DNA from: Janibacter endophyticus | GTDB lineage: Bacteria > Actinomycetota > Actinomycetes > Actinomycetales > Dermatophilaceae | Length of the DNA stretch: 64,000 nt | Direction of reading: 5' to 3' | Assembly (NCBI RefSeq): GCF_016888335.1 | Contig: NZ_JAFEJG010000004.1 | Location: forward strand, 124,001-188,000 | Shown here: positions 7,915-17,004 of the stretch, in pieces | Position numbering within the stretch: position 1 is the stretch's first letter | Layout of the letters: the number at the start of each line of letters is the position of its first letter | Translations under genes and position numbers: made by a program | Notes under the pieces: model-generated | The model's input: the letters and a program-made list of their open reading frames with translations, nothing else | Told to the model about the DNA's origin: nothing | Database searches by the model: none

Positions 7915-8802
7915 TCAGAAGGGGCAGCTGGAGCGGTACTCCTCCACCGTGGAACTGGCCGCGGGCCCAGGACAGAGGATGGGATCGACGGACGTGTCGC
8001 CGTCGACGAAGCGCTTGAGCCAGGCCAGCGAGTAGGTCGAGATCTGTGCGCTCTCGCTGTTGGGCGCGGAGTGCGTGGCCGCGTTGAGCTCGAGGTAGGC
8101 CCGGTCGGTGCTCGTGGCGAGACTCTCGTAGAAGGGCTCCGCGTGCGAGGCGACCGGCGCGATGCCGTCGTTCTCCGCCCCGACGATGAGGGTCGGTGCG
8201 CTCACCTCCGGCCACGTCTTGTCGGTGTGCCAGGGCGTGAGCGGGATGGCGGCGTCGATCGACGGGCGCGACTTGGCGGCGGCCAGCGAGCCTCCTCCAC
8301 CCATGGAGTGGCCCATGACGGCCAGGCGCGAGGCGTCGACCTGACCGCGCGCTGGACTGGACCCGGTGAGGTAGTCGAGCGCAGCGAGCAGCTGGACGCC
8401 ACGCGAGTCCGGGCTGTCCCAGACGGTCGTGGTGTCGAAGGTGATGACGACGAAGCCGTGCGAGGCGAGGCGCGGGCCCAGCCAGCTGACGGCCGACTGC
8501 GTCGACATGTACCCGGGCGAGATCGCCACCCCGCCGTAGCCGCTGCCCGCTGCTGGGGCGTAGATCGTCGCGGCACCGAAGCCCGGGGTCACCGACCCCG
8601 AGATCGCGGTCTTCGTGATCGTGTGGGGCCCGTCGGCGGCCAGGTCACTCGCCGACGGCGCGGCCGGATCGGACGGCCCGGGCTTCACCCCCTTCGCATG
8701 CGTGGGCGGGTCGGCGAGCGCGGGAGCGCCTGCGCCCAGTCCGAGGGACAGCGTCAGGGCGGCGACCGCGGCAATCCGCGGCGCCCAGGTGGATGAACTC
8801 AT
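7915..8802 (-). CDS. Secreted polyester hydrolase, cutinase/PET-hydrolase type (alpha/beta hydrolase)
   Basis: A 295-residue exported serine hydrolase expected to cleave ester bonds of cutin-like or synthetic polyesters. A signal peptide (~residues 1-30, ending GAGAPALA) precedes the alpha/beta-hydrolase fold. Nucleophile S166 is in GHSMGGGG, D212 in NDGIAPV, H244 in AATHSAPN; Y98 in SPGYMS (oxyanion hole), M167 and W191 in PLTPWH match the substrate cleft of Thermobifida-type cutinases, as does the C-terminal disulfide pair C277/C293 (LCPGP, SSCPF). ATG 8802 has an AGGGAG eight bases upstream. Divergent from an acyl-CoA dehydrogenase gene. Activity on PET itself is inference. Confidence 0.88.
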   Translation of the reverse strand: MSSSTWAPRIAAVAALTLSLGLGAGAPALADPPTHAKGVKPGPSDPAAPSASDLAADGPHTITKTAISGSVTPGFGAATIYAPAAGSGYGGVAISPGYMSTQSAVSWLGPRLASHGFVVITFDTTTVWDSPDSRGVQLLAALDYLTGSSPARGQVDASRLAVMGHSMGGGGSLAAAKSRPSIDAAIPLTPWHTDKTWPEVSAPTLIVGAENDGIAPVASHAEPFYESLATSTDRAYLELNAATHSAPNSESAQISTYSLAWLKRFVDGDTSVDPILCPGPAASSTVEEYRSSCPF

Positions 8803-8930
8803 CGTCGAGCTCCCTTTCCTCCGGGGGCACCCGAGGCTCCGTCGGCCCGGGCGGTGAGGAAACGCTACCAAGCAGTAGGCAGCCGCGCTCGGCGAACACG
8901 GGAGGCCTGTGGGTCACATCACCCGCCTCG

Positions 8931-8994
8931 TGCTTGCTGCCGCAAGCAACTAAAGGTGAAGATGAACGGGATCGTCGAGTAAGCGACCGCTTAC
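8931..8994. promoter_or_regulatory. Two inverted repeats in the divergent hydrolase/acyl-CoA dehydrogenase control region
   Basis: TGCTTGC-4-GCAAGCA (8931-8948) and GTAAGCG-AC-CGCTTAC (8979-8994) are both perfect 7-bp dyads inside the 248-base gap. The second has the short-spacer shape typical of TetR-family operators and lies about 57 bases before the acyl-CoA dehydrogenase start. No regulator gene is adjacent, so the binder is unknown. Confidence 0.45.
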
Positions 8995-9050
8995 CGACAG
9001 CCAGCGCCGGCCACGCCGGCGTTCCGACGACATGACCAGGAGACGCCAGC

Positions 9051-10919
9051 ATGGGTCACTACAAGAGCAACCTGCGCGACATCGAGTTCAACCTCTTCGA
9101 GGTCTTCAACCGCCAGGAGGTCCTCGGCGTCGAGCCCTACCAGGTCGACGAGGAGACCGCCCGCGACATGCTCAAGGAGGTCTCACGCCTCGCCGAGAAC
9201 GAGCTGGCCGCCTCCTTCACCGACGCGGACCGCAACCCGCCGGTCTACGACCCGGCCACCTACTCGGTGACGATGCCCGAGTCCTTCACGAAGTCCTACA
9301 ACGCCTACGTCGAGTCGGGCTTCTGGTCCGTCGACGTCCCGGCCGAGCTCGACGGCACGCCGGCTCCCCCGTCGCTCAAGTGGGCCTTGAACGAGATGGT
9401 GCTCGGCGCCAACCCCGCCATCGCGATGTTCGCCGCGTCGTACTCCTTCGGCAACCTCCTGCACCTCCTCGGCAACGACGAGCAGAAGAAGCTCGCCCGC
9501 TGGATCATCGAGAAGGGCTGGCACTGCACGATGGTGCTCACCGAGCCCGACGCGGGCTCGGACGTCGGCGCCGGCCGCACCAAGGCCACCGACAACGGTG
9601 ACGGCACCTGGCACGTCGAGGGTGTCAAGCGCTTCATCACCTCGGCCGAGTCGGACATGACGGACAACATCATCCACTTCGTCCTCGCCCGCCCCGAGGG
9701 CGCCGGCCCCGGCACCAAGGGCCTGTCCCTCTTCATCGTCCCGAAGTTCCACGTCGACCTCGAGACCGGCGAGCTCGGCGAGCGCAACGGCGCCTACGTC
9801 ACCAACGTCGAGAAGAAGATGGGCCTCAAGGTCTCCACGACCTGCGAGGTGACCTTCGGCGAGAAGGAGCCGGCCATCGGCACCCTCCTCGGCGACATCC
9901 ACGACGGCATCGCCCAGATGTTCCGCGTCATCGAGCACGCCCGCATGCTCGTCGGCACGAAGGCCATCGCCACCCTCTCGACCGGCTACCTCAACGCCCT
10001 CGAGTACGCCAAGGAGCGCGTCCAGGGCGCCGACCTCACGCAGATGACCGACAAGGCCGCCCCCCGCGTGACCATCACCCACCACCCGGACGTGCGCCGC
10101 AGCCTCATGCTGCAGAAGGCCTACGCCGAGGGCCTGCGCGCGCTCGTCCTCTACACGGCCAGCCAGCAGGACACCGTCGACCTCGAGCACCGCAAGACGG
10201 GCGCCGAGGAGATCGCCGACGACTCCCCCGCCGCGATGGCCAACCGGGTCAACGACCTGCTCCTCCCGATCGTCAAGGGCCTCGGCTCCGAGCGGGCCTG
10301 GGTGCTCCTCGGCACGGAGTCGCTCCAGACGCTCGGCGGCTCGGGCTTCCTCCAGGAGTACCCGATCGAGCAGTACGTCCGCGACGCGAAGATCGACACC
10401 CTCTACGAGGGCACCACCGCGATCCAGGGCATGGACTTCTTCTTCCGCAAGATCATCCGTGACCAGGCGCAGGCGCTCGGCCACATCGCGATGCAGATCC
10501 AGGAGTTCGCGCAGGACGTCGACGCCCAGGACGGCGCCCTGAAGAAGGAGCGCGAGCTCCTCGGCAAGGGCCTCGAGGACACCCAGGGCATCCTCGGCGC
10601 GATGGTCGGCCCGCTCATGGCCTCCGACCCGCGCCAGGAGGGTGGCGACGTCACCAACCTCTACAAGGTCGGTCAGAACACCAGCCGCCTCCTGCTCGGT
10701 GCCGGCGACCTCGTCATCGGCTGGCTGCTCCTGCGCCAGGCCGAGATCGCGGTCGCGAAGGTCGACGCCGCCGAGGGCAAGGACAAGGACTTCTACACCG
10801 GCAAGATCGCCGCCGCGAAGTTCTTCGCCAGCCAGGTCCTCCCGCGCCTCGCCTCCGAGCGCGCCATCGCCGAGGCGACGGACAACTCCCTCATGGACGT
10901 GCCGGAGTCGGCCTTCTGA
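9051..10919 (+). CDS. Acyl-CoA dehydrogenase, FadE5-like
   Basis: A 622-residue flavoenzyme for the first step of fatty-acyl-CoA beta-oxidation, of the long FadE5-type with an extended N-terminus and a C-terminal extra domain. FAD/substrate motifs: [16 protein letters not shown] (about 165), RFITSAES, and the second signature [20 protein letters not shown]; the catalytic Glu is near residue 453 in [15 protein letters not shown] 9051 has AGGAG eight bases upstream. Shares its upstream region with the divergent polyester hydrolase gene. Chain-length range is not deducible, though FadE5 homologues are broad. Confidence 0.92.
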   Translation: MGHYKSNLRDIEFNLFEVFNRQEVLGVEPYQVDEETARDMLKEVSRLAENELAASFTDADRNPPVYDPATYSVTMPESFTKSYNAYVESGFWSVDVPAELDGTPAPPSLKWALNEMVLGANPAIAMFAASYSFGNLLHLLGNDEQKKLARWIIEKGWHCTMVLTEPDAGSDVGAGRTKATDNGDGTWHVEGVKRFITSAESDMTDNIIHFVLARPEGAGPGTKGLSLFIVPKFHVDLETGELGERNGAYVTNVEKKMGLKVSTTCEVTFGEKEPAIGTLLGDIHDGIAQMFRVIEHARMLVGTKAIATLSTGYLNALEYAKERVQGADLTQMTDKAAPRVTITHHPDVRRSLMLQKAYAEGLRALVLYTASQQDTVDLEHRKTGAEEIADDSPAAMANRVNDLLLPIVKGLGSERAWVLLGTESLQTLGGSGFLQEYPIEQYVRDAKIDTLYEGTTAIQGMDFFFRKIIRDQAQALGHIAMQIQEFAQDVDAQDGALKKERELLGKGLEDTQGILGAMVGPLMASDPRQEGGDVTNLYKVGQNTSRLLLGAGDLVIGWLLLRQAEIAVAKVDAAEGKDKDFYTGKIAAAKFFASQVLPRLASERAIAEATDNSLMDVPESAF

Positions 10920-10935
10920 GCCACCCCGCCACAGG

Positions 10936-10975
10936 CGAAGGGGCCCGCACCGGTGATCCGGTGCGGGCCCCTTCG
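10936..10975. terminator. Bidirectional terminator, 18-bp perfect stem
   Basis: CGAAGGGGCCCGCACCGG pairs perfectly with its complement around a TGAT loop. It lies between the convergent acyl-CoA dehydrogenase (ends 10919) and DUF6458 gene (ends 10988). The outer arm is the recurrent CGAAGGGG octamer and the tail is TCGTCGTG rather than a U run. Confidence 0.8.
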
Positions 10976-10987
10976 TCGTGGGTCGGG

Positions 10988-11248
10988 TCAGATGCGGTCG
11001 TCGGGGTCGACGCGGGTCTCCTCGTAGCGGCGACCGTCCGGGCCGTCGGTGGTGCGGCTGGCGGTGTAGCCGGCCGGCCGGCGCGAGCGGCTCATGACGA
11101 GGCTGAGGATGATGGCGAGCGCGCCGAGGACGATCGCGATCCAGCCGATGACGCCGAGGTCGATGCCCGCGATCACCTGGTCACCGTTGTAGGCGAAGAC
11201 GATGACGAGACCGACGAGCAGCAAGAAGATGCCAAGGCCGATGTACAT
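10988..11248 (-). CDS. Small DUF6458-like membrane protein
   Basis: An 86-residue protein with two hydrophobic helices (residues 3-20 and 33-52, separated by YNGDQVIAGIDLG) and a basic, Arg/Asp-rich cytosolic tail. This is the DUF6458 pattern (first helix glycine-rich, MYIGLGIFLLLVG), common in actinobacteria and of unknown function. ATG 11248 follows GGAGG. It is monocistronic between two other transcription units. Confidence 0.7.
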   Translation of the reverse strand: MYIGLGIFLLLVGLVIVFAYNGDQVIAGIDLGVIGWIAIVLGALAIILSLVMSRSRRPAGYTASRTTDGPDGRRYEETRVDPDDRI

Positions 11249-11363
11249 GGAGTGACCTCCGGGGCAGGTGACGCGGCAGAGCCCGCGTCCTCGGGACGAG
11301 GGTAGGCCGCGGCGTAGCGCTGCGGCGGGTTGCGGCCCACCCAGAAATCAGGGCCGCGCGACG

Positions 11364-13346
11364 TCAGCCCTGGTCCTGGGTCCGCCCGAGCGCCGCGAGG
11401 TGGGCGTTGTACGCCTCGAGCTCGGCGTCGCCGTCACGGTCGGCGCGGCGGTCCCGTCGCCTCGTCTCCCGGTCGTCGCTGCGCATCCACTGCACGGCGA
11501 CGGTCACGGCGAGCACGAGGGTCGGTGCCTCGCCGACGCCCCAGGCGATCTCGCCACCCTTGTGCTGATCGGCGAGCGGGTCCGGGACCCACGGCAGGTC
11601 GAGCCAGCCGAAGAAGCCCCCGGCGAGCAGGGTGGTGCTCTCGGTGAGGATGACGCCGAAGAACGCGTGGAAGCTGATCGTCACGAAGAGCACGACGAGC
11701 AGCGCGAGCGGCGGCCAGCGCTTCGGGCCGGGGTCGACCCCGATGAGCACCCAGACGAAGACGTACCCGCTGAGCAGGAAGTGGATCATCATGAGCACGT
11801 GCCCGGTGTGGGTGCTCATGGACAGCTCGAAGAGCGGGCTGTAGTAGAAGAGCGCCATGCTGAAGAAGAAGAGTGCCGCTGCGACCGCCGGGTTGGCGAC
11901 GACCCTCAGGTAGCGCGAGTGCACCGACGCGAGGATCAGCTCGCGGGGGCCGAGGGTCTTGTCGGTCCGGGCCGGCAGCGCGCGCAGCGCCAGCGTGATG
12001 GGGGCGCCGGGGACGAGGAAGAGCGGGACGATCATCGCCACGCCCATGTGCTCGATCATGTGCCAGCTGAAGGAGACCTTGCCGTAGACGCCGGGCGCCC
12101 CGCTCGTGAAGTACACGAAGGCGGCCCAGCCGACGACCCACGAGATCGTCCGCAGCACCGACGAGCGGTCACCACGCGCCCGCAGGCGCAGCGCCCAGCG
12201 CAGGTAGACACCGACCGCGACGAGGGCGACGGCCAGCCAGAGCCAGTCGACGTTCCACGACGTGAGCCAGGCACCCGAGGGCGGTGCGCCGGGGTCGGGG
12301 TAGCCCGAGAGCGCGTAGACCATCGAGCTCGGGACCTCGACGAGGACGTTCGTCGGAGGGGGCGTGCGGCTGATCGCCGCCCCGACGCCGAAGGCGGCGC
12401 CCATGACGAGGAGCTCACCGAGGACGAACCGGGCGAAGGGGGCGCGCCCCCCTTCGTCGACCTTGCGGACGAAGGTCCGCCGCTGCCACCAGCCGAAGAC
12501 GCCGAGGAGCAGGCCGAGGACGACCTTGACGAGGAGGAGGAGCCCGTAGCGGCTGCGGAGGTTGTCCCAGGCGGCGATGTTGGTCCAGGCGAGGACGACG
12601 CCCGAGCCGAGGACTCCCGCGAAGCACCAGGCCGCGACGCTCGAGTAGCGGCGCAGGGCCGGGGCGAGGTGCGGGCCGAGCCCGCGGTGCATCACGGCCA
12701 GGGCCGCGAGCCCACCCACCCAGGCCGTCGCCGCGAGGAGGTGGACGCCGAGGGCGTTGACACCCGTCATGTGGTCGAGCGCCGCCGCGGAGTGGCCGGT
12801 CAGCGCCAGCGGCAGCAGCGCCAGCCACGACCCGAAGAAGCCCCACGCGAGGACCGCCTTGGAGTCCGAGCCCGCGCACGCCATGACGACGACGAGGACC
12901 ACGACGGCGCTGATGATGTTCATCCGCAGGATCTGCAGGTTCCAGACGACGGAGACGAGCTGGGTCCAGAAGCCCTCCTGGCCGATCGGCACGCCCGCGA
13001 GGTCGGCGAAGGTGAGCACGACGAGGAGCAGGAGGGTGAGGATCCACACCGACCCGGCGAGGGAAGCTGCCCGGCTCGCGAGCAGCCTGCGGCGGGTCCT
13101 CGTCGTCTCGGGGACGAGGAAGGCGCCGACGAGGAGGAATCCGACCGTCAGCGCCGCCGCGACGTCGTGCACCGCGGTGACCACCGGGATGCCCCACCGG
13201 ACGAGCGCGCCCGGGTCGCCCGCCTCGTAGGCCACCGCTGCCGACCCGACGACGACGGCGAGGACCGTGGCGACGACGGTGGCGACGAGCAGCGACCCGG
13301 CCCAGATCGCGCTGCCGCGCGGGGCCGGGGTGGAGGGGGCGGACAT
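11364..13346 (-). CDS. CopD-CtaG fusion: copper-resistance D domain plus cytochrome oxidase assembly (caa3_CtaG) domain
   Basis: A 660-residue polytopic membrane protein. The N-terminal half (about residues 60-310) has the CopD-type helices and motifs HMTGVNALGVHLLAATAWVGGL. The C-terminal half (about 370-620) is the CtaG/caa3 assembly domain, with SFSWHMIEHMGVAM and THTGHVLMMIHFLLSGYVF containing the conserved His residues thought to handle copper. The role is copper delivery for respiratory oxidase assembly. ATG 13346 (MSAPSTPAP) is the first start consistent with a membrane N-terminus; the in-frame extension is Arg-rich. Divergent from the CWB2 protein gene. Confidence 0.85.
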   Translation of the reverse strand: MSAPSTPAPRGSAIWAGSLLVATVVATVLAVVVGSAAVAYEAGDPGALVRWGIPVVTAVHDVAAALTVGFLLVGAFLVPETTRTRRRLLASRAASLAGSVWILTLLLLVVLTFADLAGVPIGQEGFWTQLVSVVWNLQILRMNIISAVVVLVVVMACAGSDSKAVLAWGFFGSWLALLPLALTGHSAAALDHMTGVNALGVHLLAATAWVGGLAALAVMHRGLGPHLAPALRRYSSVAAWCFAGVLGSGVVLAWTNIAAWDNLRSRYGLLLLVKVVLGLLLGVFGWWQRRTFVRKVDEGGRAPFARFVLGELLVMGAAFGVGAAISRTPPPTNVLVEVPSSMVYALSGYPDPGAPPSGAWLTSWNVDWLWLAVALVAVGVYLRWALRLRARGDRSSVLRTISWVVGWAAFVYFTSGAPGVYGKVSFSWHMIEHMGVAMIVPLFLVPGAPITLALRALPARTDKTLGPRELILASVHSRYLRVVANPAVAAALFFFSMALFYYSPLFELSMSTHTGHVLMMIHFLLSGYVFVWVLIGVDPGPKRWPPLALLVVLFVTISFHAFFGVILTESTTLLAGGFFGWLDLPWVPDPLADQHKGGEIAWGVGEAPTLVLAVTVAVQWMRSDDRETRRRDRRADRDGDAELEAYNAHLAALGRTQDQG

Positions 13347-13394
13347 GGGATCCACCCTAGGTCCGCGCGTCGGCGACCCGTGACCGGCCCGACG

Positions 13395-13420
13395 GGCGGT
13401 GGCAGACTGACGCCACCGCC
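13395..13420. promoter_or_regulatory. Perfect 9-bp inverted repeat before the beta-lactamase-like/CWB2 gene
   Basis: GGCGGTGGC and GCCACCGCC are separated by eight bases and end 27 bases before the ATG at 13448. It could be a 5'-UTR hairpin or an operator shared with the divergent CopD-CtaG gene. Confidence 0.35.
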
Positions 13421-13447
13421 ACACAGAAGCAGCAGGGGAGCACACAC

Positions 13448-15568
13448 ATGCGCACCGTCCGGACTCTCGTCGCGGCTGCCGCCGCGAGCACCCTCGGGCT
13501 CGTCGCGGCCGCAGCCACCGCACAGGCCGACCCCGTCACCGAGGAGCTCACCGTCATCTGCGACGGTATCGGCGACGACACGATCACCGTGACCGGCGAC
13601 CTTGCCGACGGTGGCACGGCCACCCTGCCGGCGGATGGTCCGCTGAAGGTCGTCGGCAAGCCTGGCTTCGCCGGCCGGACGATGAAGGGGGCCAAGGTCG
13701 AGGTCGAGCCCACCGGCGAGGGCGTCACCTGCACGGCGCAGACCCCGACGACGGGCGATCTCGACGAGATCGTGCCCGCGGAGCAGGCGGCTACCGCCCC
13801 CGCCGCAGCGGACAGCCCTGTCCGGGGTGCCCTGACCTTCACTGTCACTGTCGACGAGGCCTCCGTCAACGCTGCCGCGCAGCAGCGCTCCATGTCGACC
13901 ACCACGGCGTCGAACCGATTCCCCTTCGAGTCCGAGCTGCGCACCTACCTCGCCGGGCGGCCAGGCGCGACCGGGGTCGCCGTCCGCATCCCTGGCTCCG
14001 GCGAGGTCTTCTCGTACACGAAGACCTCGAACCGCAACGTCACAGCGAGCATCGTCAAGGTCGAGATCATGGCCGGGGTCATGCTCAAGGCGCAGGCCGC
14101 CGGCCGCGGGCTGACGACGTGGGAGAAGTCGAAGATCGTCCCGATGATCCGCAACAGCGACAACGCCGCGACGACCTCGCTCTACACCCACATCGGCCGC
14201 CGGGACGGCCTGACCCGCGTCTCGCAGCGGCTCGGCATGACCCAGACGATCTCCGACCCGGCCGACCACTGGGGGCTGACGTCCACGGTCCCCGAGGACC
14301 AGGCGCTGCTCATGGAGCACTTCACCCGCGCCACCGGCAAGCTGACAAGCACCAACCGGTCCTACGGCATGACCCAGATGCGCAACATCAACACCGCCCA
14401 GGACTGGGGCGTCACCGCCGGCCCGCCGAGCGGCACCGTGGCGCTGAAGAACGGCTGGCTCCCCCGCACCGACGGCTGGCACGTCAACTCGATCGGCGCC
14501 GTCCAGCACAGCCCCTACCACTACAGCATCGGCGTGCTCACCCACGACGGGTCGAGCAGCGGCACGCAGTCGCGACAGGTGAGCACGATCGAGGGCGTGA
14601 GCCGGATCGTCTACACGAAGCGGCAGACGATGTACGAGGCCATCGCCAAGAAGAAGGTCACCCGGGTCGGCGGGAACGACCGGTTCTCGATCTCGGCGGG
14701 CGCGTCGGCCAAGACCTTCCCCGCCGGGGCGCCGGTCGCCTACGTCGCCGCCGCGAGCGCGACAGCCGACATCCTCTCGGCGGCCCCGGCCGCAGGCCGC
14801 TCCGGGTCGCCGCTCCTGCTCGTGGGCCGCGACGCCGTGAACGCCCCCGTCGCCGCAGAGCTGCAACGCCTCAAGCCGGCCAAGATCGTCCTGCTCGGCG
14901 GCACGGTCGCGGCGAGCACGACGCTCGAGCGAGCCTTGCGGCAGTATGCGACCACCGGGGTCGTCGAGCGATGGGGAGGCCCGACGAGGTACGCGTCGTC
15001 GGCGCTCATCAGCGCGCTTACCGCCGCCCCGGGCCTCGACACCGCCTTCGTCGCCACCGAGAAGAACGTGACCGCCGCCATCGCCGTGGCCCCCGTGGCG
15101 GGGCGGCTCAAGGCGCCGGTCCTCTTCACCCCCCAAGAGCGCCTCCACGCCGAGACGGCCACCGAGCTCAAGCGCCTGGCCCCACGCCGCGTGGTGCTCC
15201 TCGGCGGTGGGCCCAGCATCTCCGCAGAGACCGAGGCCCAGGTCCGCAGCGCCCTGCCCGGAGTCCGGATCGAGCGGTGGACCGGCAGCAACCGCGTCAA
15301 CGGGGCCATAAACATCGCGACGAAGGGGGGTCTCATGTCGTCGAGCACGGCTTGGGTCGTGGAGCGCAACCAGCTCTTCCAGGCGATGGCGGTGACCTCG
15401 GCGGCCGCCAAGGACCAGGGCCCGCTCTACTTCACCGACTCCTCCAGCCTTACGGCGGCGACGCGCACCGCGCTCGTCAACCAGCCGCTGTCGACGCTCT
15501 CCATCGGCGGCGGGACCGGTCTCGTCTCGAGCTACACCGCGTTCCAGCTCTCACAGACGGTCGACTGA
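13448..15568 (+). CDS. Exported beta-lactamase-like serine hydrolase fused to three CWB2 cell-wall-binding repeats
   Basis: A 706-residue secreted protein. After a signal peptide (~1-27, ending AQA) comes an unrecognised beta-rich segment (30-145), then a class A beta-lactamase-like domain with S201-x-x-K204 (SIVK), S237-D238-N239 and K334-N-G336 in place of KTG, and then three CWB2 repeats starting near 406 (RVGGNDRFSIS), 505 (ERWGGPTRYAS) and 606 (ERWTGSNRVNG). CWB2 repeats anchor proteins to cell-wall polymers. The S-to-SDN spacing (36) is shorter than in true class A lactamases, so it may be a peptidoglycan-acting or inactive relative. ATG 13448 has AGGGGAG upstream. Confidence 0.82.
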   Translation: MRTVRTLVAAAAASTLGLVAAAATAQADPVTEELTVICDGIGDDTITVTGDLADGGTATLPADGPLKVVGKPGFAGRTMKGAKVEVEPTGEGVTCTAQTPTTGDLDEIVPAEQAATAPAAADSPVRGALTFTVTVDEASVNAAAQQRSMSTTTASNRFPFESELRTYLAGRPGATGVAVRIPGSGEVFSYTKTSNRNVTASIVKVEIMAGVMLKAQAAGRGLTTWEKSKIVPMIRNSDNAATTSLYTHIGRRDGLTRVSQRLGMTQTISDPADHWGLTSTVPEDQALLMEHFTRATGKLTSTNRSYGMTQMRNINTAQDWGVTAGPPSGTVALKNGWLPRTDGWHVNSIGAVQHSPYHYSIGVLTHDGSSSGTQSRQVSTIEGVSRIVYTKRQTMYEAIAKKKVTRVGGNDRFSISAGASAKTFPAGAPVAYVAAASATADILSAAPAAGRSGSPLLLVGRDAVNAPVAAELQRLKPAKIVLLGGTVAASTTLERALRQYATTGVVERWGGPTRYASSALISALTAAPGLDTAFVATEKNVTAAIAVAPVAGRLKAPVLFTPQERLHAETATELKRLAPRRVVLLGGGPSISAETEAQVRSALPGVRIERWTGSNRVNGAINIATKGGLMSSSTAWVVERNQLFQAMAVTSAAAKDQGPLYFTDSSSLTAATRTALVNQPLSTLSIGGGTGLVSSYTAFQLSQTVD

Positions 15569-15581
15569 CCAAGAGCGACGG

Positions 15582-15620
15582 CGAAAGGGGATGCGGCCTG
15601 GCCCGGCCGCACCCCCTTCG
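15582..15620. terminator. Bidirectional hairpin terminator
   Basis: CGAAAGGGG-ATGCGGCC pairs, with one mismatch or bulge, to GGCCGCA-CCCCCTTCG around a short loop, between the convergent CWB2 gene and the E2 gene. It again carries CCCCTTCG followed by TCGTCG. Confidence 0.65.
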
Positions 15621-15631
15621 TCGTGCTCGGG

Positions 15632-17002
15632 TCACACCCAGACGAGCGCCTGCCCCGGGTAGTGGAGCAGCGCCGCGACGTCGGCGAGGACCTTGCTGCC
15701 CAGCTCGCCGTCGACCATCCGGTGGTCGAAGGAGAGGGCCAGCTGGGTGACCCAGCGCGGCACGATCTCCTCGACGCCGTCCCGCTCGACGACCCACGGC
15801 ATGCGCCGCACCGCGCCGAAGGCGAGGATCGCGGCCTCACCCGGGTTGAGGATCGGGGTGCCGGTGTCGACGCCGAAGACCCCGACGTTGGTGATCGTCA
15901 CGGTCCCCCCGGCGAAGTCGGCCGGCTGCGTCTTGCCCTCGCGCGCCGTCGAGACGAGCTGGGCCATCGCGTCGGCGAGCTCGCGCATCGACATCGAGTC
16001 GGCGCCCTTGATGTTCGGCACGAGGAGCCCGCGCGGGGTCGCTGCGGCGATGCCGAGGTTGACGTCGCGCTTGACGACGATCTCCTGGGCGGCCTCGTCC
16101 CAGGACGCGTTGACCTGCGGGTTGCGACGGATCGCAAGGCAGAGGGCCTTGGCGACGACGAGCAGCGGCGTGACCTTGACGTCCGTGAAGGCGCGGTCGC
16201 GCTTGAGCCGGTCGACGAGCTCCATCGTCGCGGTGACGTCGACGGTGATGAACTCCGTGACGTGCGGCGCGGTGAAGGCCGAGTCGACCATCGCCTGGGC
16301 GGTCATCTTGCGGACGCCCTTGATCGGGATGCGCGTCTCCGTCGCACTGCTCCCTGAGGTGCTGCGTCCCACGCTCTGCGTGGGCGAGGCGCTGCGACGA
16401 GCCGCGACGGGCTCCGTCGGCGCTGCGCCTCCTGAGGCCGCCGCCTCGACGTCCGCCCGGGTGACGATCCCGCCGTCGCCCGACGGGGTGATCGACCCGA
16501 GGTCGACGCCGAGGTCCTTCGCGAGCTTGCGGACCGGCGGCTTCGCGAGCGCGCGGGCGCGCTCGCCGGTGACGGGCATCGCGGGCTCGGGCTCAGGTGC
16601 CACCTCGGCCTCCGGCGAAGGGGTCGGGGCCCCCTTGCGAGCGCGACGCCGGGTGGACCCGGCCTTCGCCCCGTAGCCGACGAGGTTGGGCCCGCTGGAC
16701 TCGTCCCCTTCGCCCTCGGCGGCAGCCGGCTCGGCCGCGGCGGCCGGGTCGCTCCCGCCCTCGCCGGTCTCGACGACGATGATCGGCGCGCCGACCTCGA
16801 CGGTGTCGCCCTCGGCCGCGAGCAGCTCGACGACCGTGCCCGCGAAGGGGATCGGCAGCTCGACCAGCGACTTCGCGGTCTCGACCTCGACGACCATGTC
16901 GTTGACCTTGACGACGTCGCCGACGGCGACCCGCCAGGTGACGAGGTCGGCCTCGGTGAGGCCCTCGCCGGGGTCGGGCAGGTTGAACTTCTTCAGCGCC
17001 AT
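15632..17002 (-). CDS. bkdC: Branched-chain 2-oxoacid dehydrogenase complex, E2 (dihydrolipoyl acyltransferase)
   Basis: A 456-residue E2 core enzyme that moves the acyl group from E1 to CoA. The N-terminal lipoyl domain carries the lipoylation Lys in VETAKSLVE (about residue 44). An Ala/Pro/Glu linker follows, then the E1/E3-binding domain (KPPVRKLAKDLGVDLG, about 155) and the catalytic domain ending with SFDHRMVDG (His and Asp of the active site). One lipoyl domain and the E1 genes immediately upstream favour the branched-chain complex, though a pyruvate-type complex is possible. ATG 17002 is two bases past the E1beta stop. Confidence 0.9.
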   Translation of the reverse strand: MALKKFNLPDPGEGLTEADLVTWRVAVGDVVKVNDMVVEVETAKSLVELPIPFAGTVVELLAAEGDTVEVGAPIIVVETGEGGSDPAAAAEPAAAEGEGDESSGPNLVGYGAKAGSTRRRARKGAPTPSPEAEVAPEPEPAMPVTGERARALAKPPVRKLAKDLGVDLGSITPSGDGGIVTRADVEAAASGGAAPTEPVAARRSASPTQSVGRSTSGSSATETRIPIKGVRKMTAQAMVDSAFTAPHVTEFITVDVTATMELVDRLKRDRAFTDVKVTPLLVVAKALCLAIRRNPQVNASWDEAAQEIVVKRDVNLGIAAATPRGLLVPNIKGADSMSMRELADAMAQLVSTAREGKTQPADFAGGTVTITNVGVFGVDTGTPILNPGEAAILAFGAVRRMPWVVERDGVEEIVPRWVTQLALSFDHRMVDGELGSKVLADVAALLHYPGQALVWV

Positions 17003-17004
17003 GC

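Noticed and set aside
11268-13592. Long plus-strand open frame opposite the CopD-CtaG gene
   Set aside because: Charged, repetitive product without recognisable fold; the minus strand encodes a clear membrane protein.
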